Assembly (NCBI GenBank): GCA_016200025.1
Contig: JACQFO010000056.1
Span: 1-20,106 of the forward strand
DNA length: 20,106 nt
Reading direction: 5' to 3'
Source of the DNA: Nitrososphaerota archaeon
GTDB taxonomy: Archaea > Thermoproteota > Nitrososphaeria > Nitrososphaerales > Gagatemarchaeaceae
Position 1 is the stretch's first letter. The number at the start of each line of letters is the position of its first letter. Position numbers and translations under genes: made by a program. The notes below the pieces were generated by a model. The model did not search any database. It was given only the letters and a program-made list of their open reading frames with translations, and was not told the DNA's origin. Below, piece after piece: positions 7,018 through 13,695 of the stretch.

Positions 7018-7926
7018 TTGACAGCGGAGCCAACTGAGGAGGACCTCCAGTCCATCAGGCTGGAGAGCATACAGGCAGCGGAGGAGGCGATACGGGAGGC
7101 TTCCTCGCGGCCCGACCTCCACCTCGTGCAGGCGATCCAGGCGCTCGACGACACGGACAAGTACCTCAACGTGACCGCGACCAGGGCGTCCGAGTGGTAC
7201 GGGCTGCACTTCCCCGAGCTCACGCAGATGATGCAGGACAACATCGCTCTTTGCAAGATGATCTCCGACATCGGCGGCCGGGGGAGCTTTTCCAAGGAGA
7301 ACCTCGGCGGCAGGGGCCTGACAGACAAGAAGGTGGAGGCCGTGCTCGAGGCGAAGTCCAGGTCGAAGGGCGGCGAAATCTCCGACGGGGACCTCGGAAG
7401 GGTGAGGGCCCTGGCGAAACTCGCCCTGGAGTTGAGCTCGCAAAGGGACAGCTTGAACGGATACGTGGAGAGCCAGATGAAGAAGGTCGCTCCGAACGTC
7501 ACCGAGGTCGCGGGCGCCACCATCGGCGCACGCCTGATGGCGAAGGCCGGGGGCCTCGACAGGCTAGCCGTGCTCCCTGCGAGCACGATCCAGATACTGG
7601 GGGCAGAAAAGGCGCTGTTCAGGGCCCTGAGGACGGGGGCGAGGCCCCCCAAGCACGGGATACTCTTCCAGCACAACGAGGTCCACATGGCCCCGAAGTG
7701 GCAGAGAGGCAAGATAGCGAGGACGCTGGCCAACAAGATCGCCATAGCAGCCAGAGTCGACTACTACCGCGGGTCGGCGGACGCCTCGATAAAGTCGGCA
7801 CTCGACAAGCGGCTCGAGAGCATCAAGGAGAGGTACAAGGACCCGCCTCCGCGAAAGCCGGAGAGGCGAGGGCCTCCGCCAAGGGAAGGCAGGTTCCCCA
7901 GGCGCGAGAAGACACGGCGAAGATGA
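7018..7926 (+). CDS. nop5: C/D-box RNP core protein Nop5 (Nop56/58 family), lacking N-terminal domain
   Basis: Scaffold of the archaeal box C/D guide RNP for 2'-O-methylation, 302 residues from TTG 7018. The coiled-coil/NOSIC part (LVQAIQALDDTDKYLN...EWYGLHFPEL) is followed by the Nop domain with APNVTEVAGATIGARL, GGLDRLAVLPASTIQILGAEKALFRALRTG and PKHG, then a basic Pro/Arg-rich tail. Archaeal Nop5 is typically around 370-420 residues and begins with a roughly 110-residue N-terminal domain that binds fibrillarin. That domain is absent here: upstream DNA is a short promoter gap and then the DUF1326 gene. The stop overlaps the fibrillarin ATG as ATGA. Family assignment is secure, and the truncated N-terminus is an observation. 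Confidence 0.94.
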   Translation: MTAEPTEEDLQSIRLESIQAAEEAIREASSRPDLHLVQAIQALDDTDKYLNVTATRASEWYGLHFPELTQMMQDNIALCKMISDIGGRGSFSKENLGGRGLTDKKVEAVLEAKSRSKGGEISDGDLGRVRALAKLALELSSQRDSLNGYVESQMKKVAPNVTEVAGATIGARLMAKAGGLDRLAVLPASTIQILGAEKALFRALRTGARPPKHGILFQHNEVHMAPKWQRGKIARTLANKIAIAARVDYYRGSADASIKSALDKRLESIKERYKDPPPRKPERRGPPPREGRFPRREKTRRR

Positions 7927-8576
7927 GTTCCATACTCAAGGAGCGGAGGGACGGGAGGACGTTCCTCCTCACCAGGAACCTTGCCACGGGAAAAAGGGTC
8001 TACAACGAGGACCTCGTAGTCAGGGATGGTGTCGAATACAGGACCTGGGACCCTTTCAGGAGCAAGCTGGCGGCAGCAATTCTGAAGGGACTTCCTGAGG
8101 ACATCATAACAAAGGGAGGCAAGGTCCTCTACCTGGGGACGTCCACTGGCACAACCGCGTCGCACGTCTCGGACATCCTGGGCGAGGGGGGCTTGTTGGT
8201 GGGAGTGGAGTTCGCCCCCAGGGTCGCGAGGGAGTTCGTCGAGAAGGTGGCGAGGGAGCGGAAGAACGTCATCCCCTATGTGGCCGACGCCCGGAACCCG
8301 GAGAAGTACGCCATCTCCCGGGTGGACGTGGTCTACTGCGACATTGCCCAGCCCGACCAGACCGCAATCGCGATGGACAACTGCAAGAGGCTCCTGAAGG
8401 AGGGAGGGAGCCTCCTCCTTGTGGTCAAGGCAAGGAGCATCGACGTGGTCAAGGACCCGCGGACCGTCTTCGAGGAGGAGAGGAGGAGGCTCGAAGGATC
8501 AGGCTATCGCGTCCGCTCGGTCATAGAGCTCAGCCCCTTCGAGAAAGACCATGCGATGATCTACGCGACCCGCTAG
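7923..8576 (+). CDS. flpA: Fibrillarin-like rRNA/tRNA 2'-O-methyltransferase
   Basis: SAM-dependent methyltransferase of the box C/D RNP, 217 residues. The SAM motif VLYLGTSTGTTASHVSD is at about residues 68-84, GVEFAPR at 94-100, an acidic ADARNP at 121-126, and DVVYCDIAQPDQ at 135-146, all typical of archaeal fibrillarin. The N-terminal RRDGRTFLLTRNLATGKRVYNED segment and the YRTWDPFRSKLAAAI segment are also conserved. The ATG at 7923 overlaps the Nop5 stop, so the two RNP partners are co-translated. The same frame is open much further upstream, but that part is antisense-free Nop5 coding in another frame and not fibrillarin. The stop TAG shares the palindrome CTAG with the RNase HII stop. 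Confidence 0.96.
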   Translation: MSSILKERRDGRTFLLTRNLATGKRVYNEDLVVRDGVEYRTWDPFRSKLAAAILKGLPEDIITKGGKVLYLGTSTGTTASHVSDILGEGGLLVGVEFAPRVAREFVEKVARERKNVIPYVADARNPEKYAISRVDVVYCDIAQPDQTAIAMDNCKRLLKEGGSLLLVVKARSIDVVKDPRTVFEEERRRLEGSGYRVRSVIELSPFEKDHAMIYATR

Positions 8577-9238
8577 ATCGCTGCCGACATCTTCTGCTCC
8601 AGTCTCGCCCAGGTCTTCCAGCTCTTTCTTACGTACTCGGGAAGCGGGGCCCCCTTCCTCATCCGTTCGATGAAGAAGATCCGCGTGCTCGGGTCAGAAG
8701 GGTAGCCCGATCCGAAGTCCCCGTGCACCTTTCTGAGGCGCTCGACCTGCCTGTCTCGATGGACCTTGGCTACGATTGAGGCCGCCGAGACCACGGGGAA
8801 GTCCCTGTCAGCCTTGTGGACAGCGACGACGCTGCATGGCCTGGCGAGGTTTGCCGCTATGGCCCCTCCGAAGCGCTCGGGCACCGTGTCGGAGGCGTCC
8901 ACCGTCACTCGTCGTGCCCCCAGCTCGTCTATGACCTTGGCAAAGTAGACCGCTTCCAGGTGGTTGAGCTTGTGATACTTCTTGCCGTTTGTAACTACCT
9001 CGTCGATCTGCCCAGGGCCTATCTCGGCCCAGTTGACTCGCTCGCAGACCTTCAGGATCTCCGAGTAAAGCGTCTCCCTTCTCTTCGGTGACAGTTTCTT
9101 GGAATCTCTTACGCCAAGGTCCCTGAGCATCGATTCGCTCCGCCTCGAGACAGAGACTCCGGCGACGACCAGCGGACCCAGCACGCAACCCCTCCCAGCC
9201 TCGTCGACTCCGCCCGTAAGGACAGGTTGTTGCGTCAC
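8573..9238 (-). CDS. rnhB: Ribonuclease HII
   Basis: Endonuclease cleaving RNA in RNA-DNA hybrids, including single ribonucleotides in DNA, 221 residues. Catalytic carboxylates are visible: D12 and E13 in GVDEAGRG, D114 in VTVDASD, and D144 in HKADRDFPVVSAASI. The SKKL motif is at 46-49. The length is normal for archaeal RNase HII. The start is GTG at 9238, giving an N-terminus that reaches the catalytic motif within 12 residues. It lies 16 bases downstream of the THEP1-like gene on the same strand and is probably co-transcribed with it. Its TAG stop overlaps the fibrillarin TAG on the opposite strand in a shared CTAG. Confidence 0.96.
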   Translation of the reverse strand: MTQQPVLTGGVDEAGRGCVLGPLVVAGVSVSRRSESMLRDLGVRDSKKLSPKRRETLYSEILKVCERVNWAEIGPGQIDEVVTNGKKYHKLNHLEAVYFAKVIDELGARRVTVDASDTVPERFGGAIAANLARPCSVVAVHKADRDFPVVSAASIVAKVHRDRQVERLRKVHGDFGSGYPSDPSTRIFFIERMRKGAPLPEYVRKSWKTWARLEQKMSAAI

Positions 9239-9254
9239 GGAAAGGGAGCCCCCT

Positions 9255-9797
9255 TCAAGATTTTGGACCCCCGGCGGCCCTCAGCAAAGCGTCTCCAAGC
9301 CTCTCGGCCGCCTCCTCGCGGTTCTCGACAGTCAGTGCATAGGTCTCAGAGGCCTTCGACCTCAATTCGTTGAGGAGCTCGTCGTCAAGCCTCTCGTGCA
9401 CGACGGCAAGGATTGGCTTCCCCGAGTCGACGCAAGCCTTGACGCCGCGCCTGAACTCGGGGCTGACGAGCTCGAGGGGTCCGACTTCGTCGATGATGAT
9501 GACTTCGGACCTGGCCGCGGCCCCCCTCAGACTCTCGGCTCCAACGTCAGCGAGCGCCCTCAGGTTCACCCTGTACCTGCCCACCTTGGGGCCCAACTTG
9601 CCGTCGAGGGACGCGAGCTCAGCGTTCTTTCCGTCAGTCAGGTCCCTTATCTCGAACCCGGTCCTGCTCCCGCCGCGCCTTCTCTGCGCCGAAGTGCATC
9701 CGCCGACTATGATTCCAGCGCTCTTGAGCCTCAGGACGACCTTGGACACGACGGTAGACTTGCCCACACCGGGAGGGCCGGTTATCGCCCATATCAT
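9255..9797 (-). CDS. THEP1-type nucleoside-triphosphatase
   Basis: A 180-residue P-loop NTPase matching the THEP1 (COG1618) family, which hydrolyses ATP, GTP and other NTPs and has an unclear cellular role. Walker A GPPGVGKST is at residues 7-15 and Walker B VIIIDEVGPLEL at about 99-110. The GGCTSAQRRRGGSRTGFEI segment is also characteristic. The ATG at 9797 is preceded by a TATA-like element about 30 bases upstream, so the mRNA is probably leaderless. RNase HII follows 16 bases downstream. It is divergent from Trm1. Confidence 0.92.
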   Translation of the reverse strand: MIWAITGPPGVGKSTVVSKVVLRLKSAGIIVGGCTSAQRRRGGSRTGFEIRDLTDGKNAELASLDGKLGPKVGRYRVNLRALADVGAESLRGAAARSEVIIIDEVGPLELVSPEFRRGVKACVDSGKPILAVVHERLDDELLNELRSKASETYALTVENREEAAERLGDALLRAAGGPKS

Positions 9798-9822
9798 GGC
9801 CGCAGTGTCGTTCTGCTGGTAG

Positions 9823-9831
9823 AATAATATG
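9823..9831 (-). promoter_or_regulatory. TATA box for THEP1-rnhB
   Basis: On the minus strand CATATTATT-like AT-rich sequence is centred about 30 bases before the ATG at 9797. This predicts a transcription start near 9801 and an almost leaderless mRNA. Confidence 0.55.
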
Positions 9832-9843
9832 CGCCAAGCCTGG

Positions 9844-9853
9844 CTTCATGAAG
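9844..9853. promoter_or_regulatory. Perfect 10-bp palindrome in THEP1/Trm1 divergent gap
   Basis: CTTCATGAAG is a perfect inverted repeat lying between the divergent THEP1 TATA element and the Trm1 start. It could be an operator, but a 10-bp palindrome can occur by chance. Confidence 0.25.
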
Positions 9854-9894
9854 TCGAATCGTTTTTCAGCAGTGTTTTGACCCAGCAAAGGTAG

Positions 9895-11094
9895 TTGCGC
9901 TACGTCGAGACCCTCGAGGGAAGGACGAGGCTCATCGTCCCAGAAGCGAGCCTGGGGGCAGAGGCCCCGCCCACGTCTCCGGTCTTCTTCAACCCTGCGG
10001 CCGCTCTCAACAGGGATGTCTCGGTGGCAGTCGCAGCCGCTACTGGGGGAAGGACGTTCTGCGACGCGCTGGCTGGGGTTGGGTCCAGGGGGGTCCGGGT
10101 AGCCAACGAAGTCAATGAAGTCGAAGCTGCGACCCTGGTCGATTTCAACAGGGAGGCGATCGGGCTGGCGAGAAGGGCGGCGAGACTGAACCGAGTCCTC
10201 GGCCGTTGTCGATTCGTCGCCGGGGAGTCCGGTTCGTTCCTTCTTTCCCGCTTCGGGAGCAGGGAGAAGTTCGACGGGGTGGACGTGGACCCGTTCGGAA
10301 GCCCGATCAGGCACGTGCAGGCGGCGGTCTCCGCGGTCTCCCGGGGCGGAGTCGTCTCTTTCACGGCAACGGACACCGCCGCCCTTTGCGGAGTCTATCC
10401 TGCGGCCGCAAGGAGGAGGTACGGAGCCGAGCCCCTCAACAACCACTTCCACCACGAGACGGGCGTCAGGATACTGATGAACGCGGTCTCCAGAGTCGCA
10501 GCCAGGCTAGAAGTAGGGGTCATGCCCGTCCTGGCGCACAGCTCGAGGCACTACATCAGGGTCTTCGTGAGGGTCGAGCCCGGCGCGTCGAGGGCGGACG
10601 CAGCGTTAGGCAAGGAAGGGTACGTCGCCTGGTGCCGGGCGTGCGGCCACGTGTCGGAGGCAGGCGAACCGAAGTCCCAGTGCCAGAACTGCGGCAAGTG
10701 GTTGAAACACGCGGGGCCGCTGTGGCTCGGCAACCTCACCGACGAGGGGCTGCTTCGTGCCGCTTCGGTCGCGGCCGACAGGCGAGGACTCCTCGAGGCC
10801 TCTGCGCTCCTAAGGGAGCTCGACGGAGTCGACAGTTTCCCGCCGTGGGCGTTCAGCCTCGAAGGGATCAGCTCGACCCTGAAGGTCCCGACCGTTCCCA
10901 GGGACCTCGTCGTCGCCTTCCTCGAGGAGAAGGGATACGTATGCGGACACCAGCCGTTCGAGAAGACGGGAATCAAGACCGATGCGCCATATGGAGACGT
11001 CCTCGAAGCGGCCAGAGAAGCGGGCAGGACCTCTCAGGCGGGTGTCTTGAAGGCGGCCGAAGCAGGGAGCCTGGCCCTCGGTCGTTCGCAGTAG
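9895..11094 (+). CDS. trm1: tRNA (guanine(26)-N2)-dimethyltransferase Trm1
   Basis: SAM-dependent methyltransferase that forms N2,N2-dimethylguanosine at position 26 of tRNA, 399 residues. Trm1 motifs are clear: FFNPAAALNRD at 31-41, DALAGVGSRGVRVANE at 57-72, DVDPFGSP at 130-137, and FTATDTAALCG at 156-166. A zinc-binding set is formed by C247, C250, C263 and C266. The C-terminal domain reaches the family-typical HQPFEKTGIKTDA segment. The start is TTG at 9895, with only weak ribosome-binding sequence and no clear TATA. Three consecutive in-frame TAG codons (11092-11100) end the gene. On the opposite strand the same bases encode three tyrosines of the RlmE C-terminal frame, so the genes overlap convergently. 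Confidence 0.95.
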   Translation: MRYVETLEGRTRLIVPEASLGAEAPPTSPVFFNPAAALNRDVSVAVAAATGGRTFCDALAGVGSRGVRVANEVNEVEAATLVDFNREAIGLARRAARLNRVLGRCRFVAGESGSFLLSRFGSREKFDGVDVDPFGSPIRHVQAAVSAVSRGGVVSFTATDTAALCGVYPAAARRRYGAEPLNNHFHHETGVRILMNAVSRVAARLEVGVMPVLAHSSRHYIRVFVRVEPGASRADAALGKEGYVAWCRACGHVSEAGEPKSQCQNCGKWLKHAGPLWLGNLTDEGLLRAASVAADRRGLLEASALLRELDGVDSFPPWAFSLEGISSTLKVPTVPRDLVVAFLEEKGYVCGHQPFEKTGIKTDAPYGDVLEAAREAGRTSQAGVLKAAEAGSLALGRSQ

Positions 11095-11548
11095 TAGTAG
11101 AGCTCAGCGCTCGCGCTCCTGCTCGCCGCCGGCTTGAGGACCCTCACGGTTGCGAAGCCGCTCTTGAAGGCCTCCCTCACCTCCCGCGCCCTCTCCCCTT
11201 CGAAGAGCTTGAAGAAAGCCCGTCGGCCTTCCCACCCAGGACACGGGTGACCTTCTGGAGCACCGAGGGGTCGTCCACATCCATCGTGATGCTGGTAACG
11301 GTCTTCTCTCCTCTGAGGCGGACGTCGCTCAGGTCGACCCCGACGACGATTCCTCTGGGGCCAGTCAGGCTGGCGGCCACCTGGAGCCAGCCCCCGGGTG
11401 CGGAGCCCAGGTCGACGACCTTGTCGCCTTCGTGGATGAAATCGTATTTCTCGTTGGCTTCGATGAGCTTGAAGGCGGCCCTGCTCTTGTATCCCTGCTC
11501 CTTCGCGAGCTTCCGGTAGAGGTCACGCCTGGCTTCCTGAAGCCTCAT
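11034..11548 (-). pseudogene. rlmE: RlmE/FtsJ-like 2'-O-methyltransferase with internal deletion and frameshift
   Basis: The N-terminal part from ATG 11548 is a good RlmE/FtsJ homologue: SRAAFKLIEANEKYDF with the catalytic-tetrad Lys, then VVDLGSAPGGWLQVA (SAM motif). After LGGKADG the frame leaves the family and stops at 11177. A second frame begins exactly there and encodes the family C-terminus, reading FFKLFEGE, then TVRVLKPAASRSASAELY, which holds the second Lys and the final Glu of the K-D-K-E tetrad, and ends at 11034. The intervening ~40 residues, which should contain the SDMAPN-type motif with the catalytic Asp, are missing. The junction is at about 11214-11222. The start overlaps the cytidine deaminase stop as ATGA. 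It is either a decayed gene or an assembly deletion. Confidence 0.85.
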
Positions 11549-11967
11549 GCCTGCTCGCGCGCTCCTGGCAGGAAGGGGCCCGGGAGGAGGTCCTCGGCCG
11601 TCGTGTCTTCTGAGAAACCGTCAGTCCCCCGCATGTGGACCTTCACCTCTGTGTTGAACTCCGCCATGACTTGCCTGCAGGCGTCGCAGGGCCGCGTGAA
11701 ACTCTTCTGAGCTCCAACGATCGCGATTGCGAGAATACTCCGAGAGCCTTCCGAGACGGCCTTGAAGATCGCGGCGCGCTCGGCGCAGCATGAGAGCCCG
11801 TAGGAGGAGTTTTCGACATTGCACCCGGAGAAGACCCGGCCGCCCGAGGCCAGGGCGGAGTCCCCGATCTTGAACTTCGAATAGGGAGCGTAGGCCCTGG
11901 CCCTGGCGCGCCGGGCGACTTCGACCAAAGACCATAGGCGGTCCGCCCTCCCCATGGAACGGAGCAC
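11545..11967 (-). CDS. cdd: Cytidine deaminase
   Basis: Pyrimidine-salvage enzyme converting cytidine or deoxycytidine to uridine or deoxyuridine, 140 residues. The zinc site is formed by CAE (C61-A62-E63, with E63 as proton shuttle) and PCDACRQ (C94 and C97). The substrate-binding YAPYSKFKIG and GCNVENSSYGLS segments are typical of the homotetrameric class. In PCxxCRQ the usual Gly after Cys is Asp here. The GTG start at 11967 overlaps the upstream TFE-beta stop by one base (TAGTG). ATG at 11955 is a plausible shorter start. The C-terminus extends about 15 residues beyond the catalytic core. It overlaps RlmE downstream. Confidence 0.94.
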   Translation of the reverse strand: MLRSMGRADRLWSLVEVARRARARAYAPYSKFKIGDSALASGGRVFSGCNVENSSYGLSCCAERAAIFKAVSEGSRSILAIAIVGAQKSFTRPCDACRQVMAEFNTEVKVHMRGTDGFSEDTTAEDLLPGPFLPGAREQA

Positions 11968-12476
11968 TACCTTGCAGCTACGGCGCTCGCCTCTGCGACT
12001 TTCGTCTGGGTGAGCCTCGCTTCCTCGATGACCCAGGGGCCGATCCAGGGACAGACGTAGGGGCTTATCTCGCCGTCAATCGAACACTTGGACTCGTACT
12101 GGCAGACGATGCACGGTGCCTTTTCGATGGAGGTCATGTCCGTTGGGAACCTGAGCGGGGTCAGCTTGTACGTCCACCGCCCCTCTTCGAGCACCTTAAC
12201 CCGGCCGATCAGACCGCGCCTCTCCAGGCGGATTGCGAGCCTCGACCCGTCCCGGCTCGTCAGGCCCAGCTCCTTCCAGATTTCACTCTGCAGGACTCCG
12301 TCCCTCCCCCTTTCCACTACGAGCTTGTAGACCCTCGACGTTAGGTCGACTAGCTCCTCCTCCGTACGTTCGACGGGCTGGGGAGGCTGGGGCGCCTTCT
12401 TCTGAAGCTTTGCCTTCCGCTGGGGAAGCGACTTCTTCACTTGCTTGCTCCGACTTGGCTTTCCTTTCCTCTTCAT
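11967..12476 (-). CDS. TFE-beta-like factor (RPC34/RPC39-type, Fe-S)
   Basis: A 169-residue protein with a basic Lys-rich N-terminus, a winged-helix region at about residues 42-106, and a C-terminal cysteine cluster C122, C125, C131 and C142 in PCIVCQYESKC...GEISPYVCPW. The CxxCxxxxxC...GEISPxxC pattern is the hallmark of the Fe-S domain shared by archaeal TFE-beta and the RNA polymerase III subunit RPC39. TFE-beta helps open promoter DNA together with TFE-alpha, TBP and TFB. The ATG start overlaps the TFB stop as ATGA, so two initiation factors are co-translated. This context strongly supports the assignment. The exact equivalence to Sulfolobus TFE-beta is inferred from motif recognition only. 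Confidence 0.88.
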   Translation of the reverse strand: MKRKGKPSRSKQVKKSLPQRKAKLQKKAPQPPQPVERTEEELVDLTSRVYKLVVERGRDGVLQSEIWKELGLTSRDGSRLAIRLERRGLIGRVKVLEEGRWTYKLTPLRFPTDMTSIEKAPCIVCQYESKCSIDGEISPYVCPWIGPWVIEEARLTQTKVAEASAVAAR

Positions 12477-13420
12477 TTCGCTGGACCGAACTCCATCCTG
12501 ATTACAAAGTTGTCAAGGATCTCTCTACAGCGGTTCCTCACAGTGACCTCGGTGACCTCGGCGAACTCGGCGACCTCGCGCTGGGGCAGGTGTTCGCCGA
12601 CCATGACTGAGGAGAGGTAGACGTAGGCCGCAGCTAGCCCGGCAGGAGCCTTACCCGAGGATATCTTTGATTCGGCCGTCTTGCCGGCAAGGGTGAGGGC
12701 GAGGTGCTCGACCCTTGGGTCGATCTTCGCGGTGTTGATCAGTTTGGAGATGTACTTCTGGACCGAGGGAGGCGGGACGTAGTCCTTCTCCACTTCTTTG
12801 AGTACGAGCCTGAAGTACCTGGCCACGCTCCCCTTCTCCATGCCCGCAGCCCTGGCGACCTCCTTCAGGGTGCGAGAGACCCCGCACTTCCTGCAGGCGA
12901 GGTATACGGTCGCCGCCGTCATTCCGAGGATCGACTTGCTCTTTGCTACCTTCATCTTGGCCGAGGTGCGGTAGATCAGGGCGGCGGTCTCCGCGACGTT
13001 GTCCGGGAGGTTTAGAGACTCGCAGAGCTCGCCTATCTTCGACAGGACGTTGGAGAGGCCGCGCTCTTCGCTGTTGATGGTCCGCGTCCTGCTCTGCCAC
13101 TTTCGCATCTTCTCCACCGTTGCCCGCATGGCGGGGTCGAGGTAGCGTCCGTGAGAATCGCGCATCGACCTGCTGATTTCGGTGGCGAGGCCTAGGTCAT
13201 GCAGTGACAGCGTCGTCGGGGAGCCTACCCTGACCCTCTTGTTCTTCTCTTCGAGGTCCATGGCCTTCCACTCGGGGCCAGCGTCGGCGGGCGCGTAGGT
13301 TACGTAGCCGCACGTGGGGCAGACCTGTTCCCCTTTCTCAAGGTCGCCGATAAGCCGGTTCCCGCAGACGGGGCATGAAGTCCTGAACGCGTCGTCCCGC
13401 TTCGTGTTCCAGAGGCTCGT
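12473..13420 (-). CDS. tfb: Transcription initiation factor B (TFIIB homologue), non-canonical start
   Basis: Archaeal TFB, about 315 residues, which bridges TBP-DNA and RNA polymerase. A B-ribbon has cysteines in SCPVCGNRL and VCPTCGYV, followed by the typical AGPEWKA, a B-reader/linker, and two cyclin-like repeats (roughly residues 115-205 and 210-305). The ribbon is intact in this frame, but the first ATG is at 13261, after it. Between that ATG and the in-frame TGA at 13457-13459 there is no ATG, GTG or TTG. The best candidate start is ACG at 13420 (or the adjacent ATT at 13423), just after the Gar1 TAA and behind GGAAGGGTAAG. A normal caller would wrongly begin at 13261 and lose the zinc ribbon. 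The stop overlaps TFE-beta. Confidence 0.93.
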   Translation of the reverse strand, partial: TSLWNTKRDDAFRTSCPVCGNRLIGDLEKGEQVCPTCGYVTYAPADAGPEWKAMDLEEKNKRVRVGSPTTLSLHDLGLATEISRSMRDSHGRYLDPAMRATVEKMRKWQSRTRTINSEERGLSNVLSKIGELCESLNLPDNVAETAALIYRTSAKMKVAKSKSILGMTAATVYLACRKCGVSRTLKEVARAAGMEKGSVARYFRLVLKEVEKDYVPPPSVQKYISKLINTAKIDPRVEHLALTLAGKTAESKISSGKAPAGLAAAYVYLSSVMVGEHLPQREVAEFAEVTEVTVRNRCREILDNFVIRMEFGPAK

Positions 13421-13424
13421 AATC

Positions 13425-13646
13425 TTACCCTTCCGCGAAGGCCGGATCCCCCGGCTTCACTGGCTTGCTGGCGACCGCGGAGACGGAGGCGTATGGGGCT
13501 CTTACGGGCCCGATTAGCTCAATGACCTTGCCGAGGCGCCGTCCTTTCTCGTCGAGAAGGAAGGACCCGGGCCTGACCTCTCGAGAGAGCCTCACTACAA
13601 GGCGGCCGCTCTTGGCGCGATGAAGCATGGTGCCGACTTGAAGCAA
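13425..13646 (-). CDS. gar1: H/ACA RNP component Gar1
   Basis: A 73-residue protein of the box H/ACA pseudouridylation RNP, binding Cbf5. It shows the short beta-barrel pattern LQVGTMLHRAKSGRLVVRL, then DEKGRRLGKVIELIGPVRAPYASV, where the GKVxxxxGPVxxPY core is characteristic of Gar1. The TTG at 13646 lies about 29 bases from a TTTAAA box, so the mRNA is probably leaderless. ATG at 13628 is an alternative start but would cut into the conserved first strand. It is the first gene of a Gar1-TFB-TFE-beta-cdd-rlmE set. Gar1 next to TFB is a recurrent archaeal arrangement. Confidence 0.9.
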   Translation of the reverse strand: MLQVGTMLHRAKSGRLVVRLSREVRPGSFLLDEKGRRLGKVIELIGPVRAPYASVSAVASKPVKPGDPAFAEG

Positions 13647-13672
13647 GAAACTCGTTTCGTCGCATTCTCACC

Positions 13673-13678
13673 TTTAAA
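13673..13678 (-). promoter_or_regulatory. TATA box for gar1-tfb operon
   Basis: A perfect TTTAAA preceded on the minus strand by purine-rich GCGAAGG (BRE-like) predicts transcription start near 13649, about 3 bases before the Gar1 TTG. It lies in the 49-base gap after SRP19. Confidence 0.7.
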
Positions 13679-13695
13679 CCTTCGCCGGCGGGGCA

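Noticed and set aside
7194..7922. Extended open frame upstream of fibrillarin
   Set aside because: This part is an alternative frame of the Nop5 gene; fibrillarin homology starts exactly at ATG 7923 with an ATGA overlap.
9854..9894. T-rich stretch with GTTTTTC and GTTTTG before Trm1
   Set aside because: It could look like a plus-strand terminator, but no plus-strand gene ends here; it is more likely part of the divergent promoter region.
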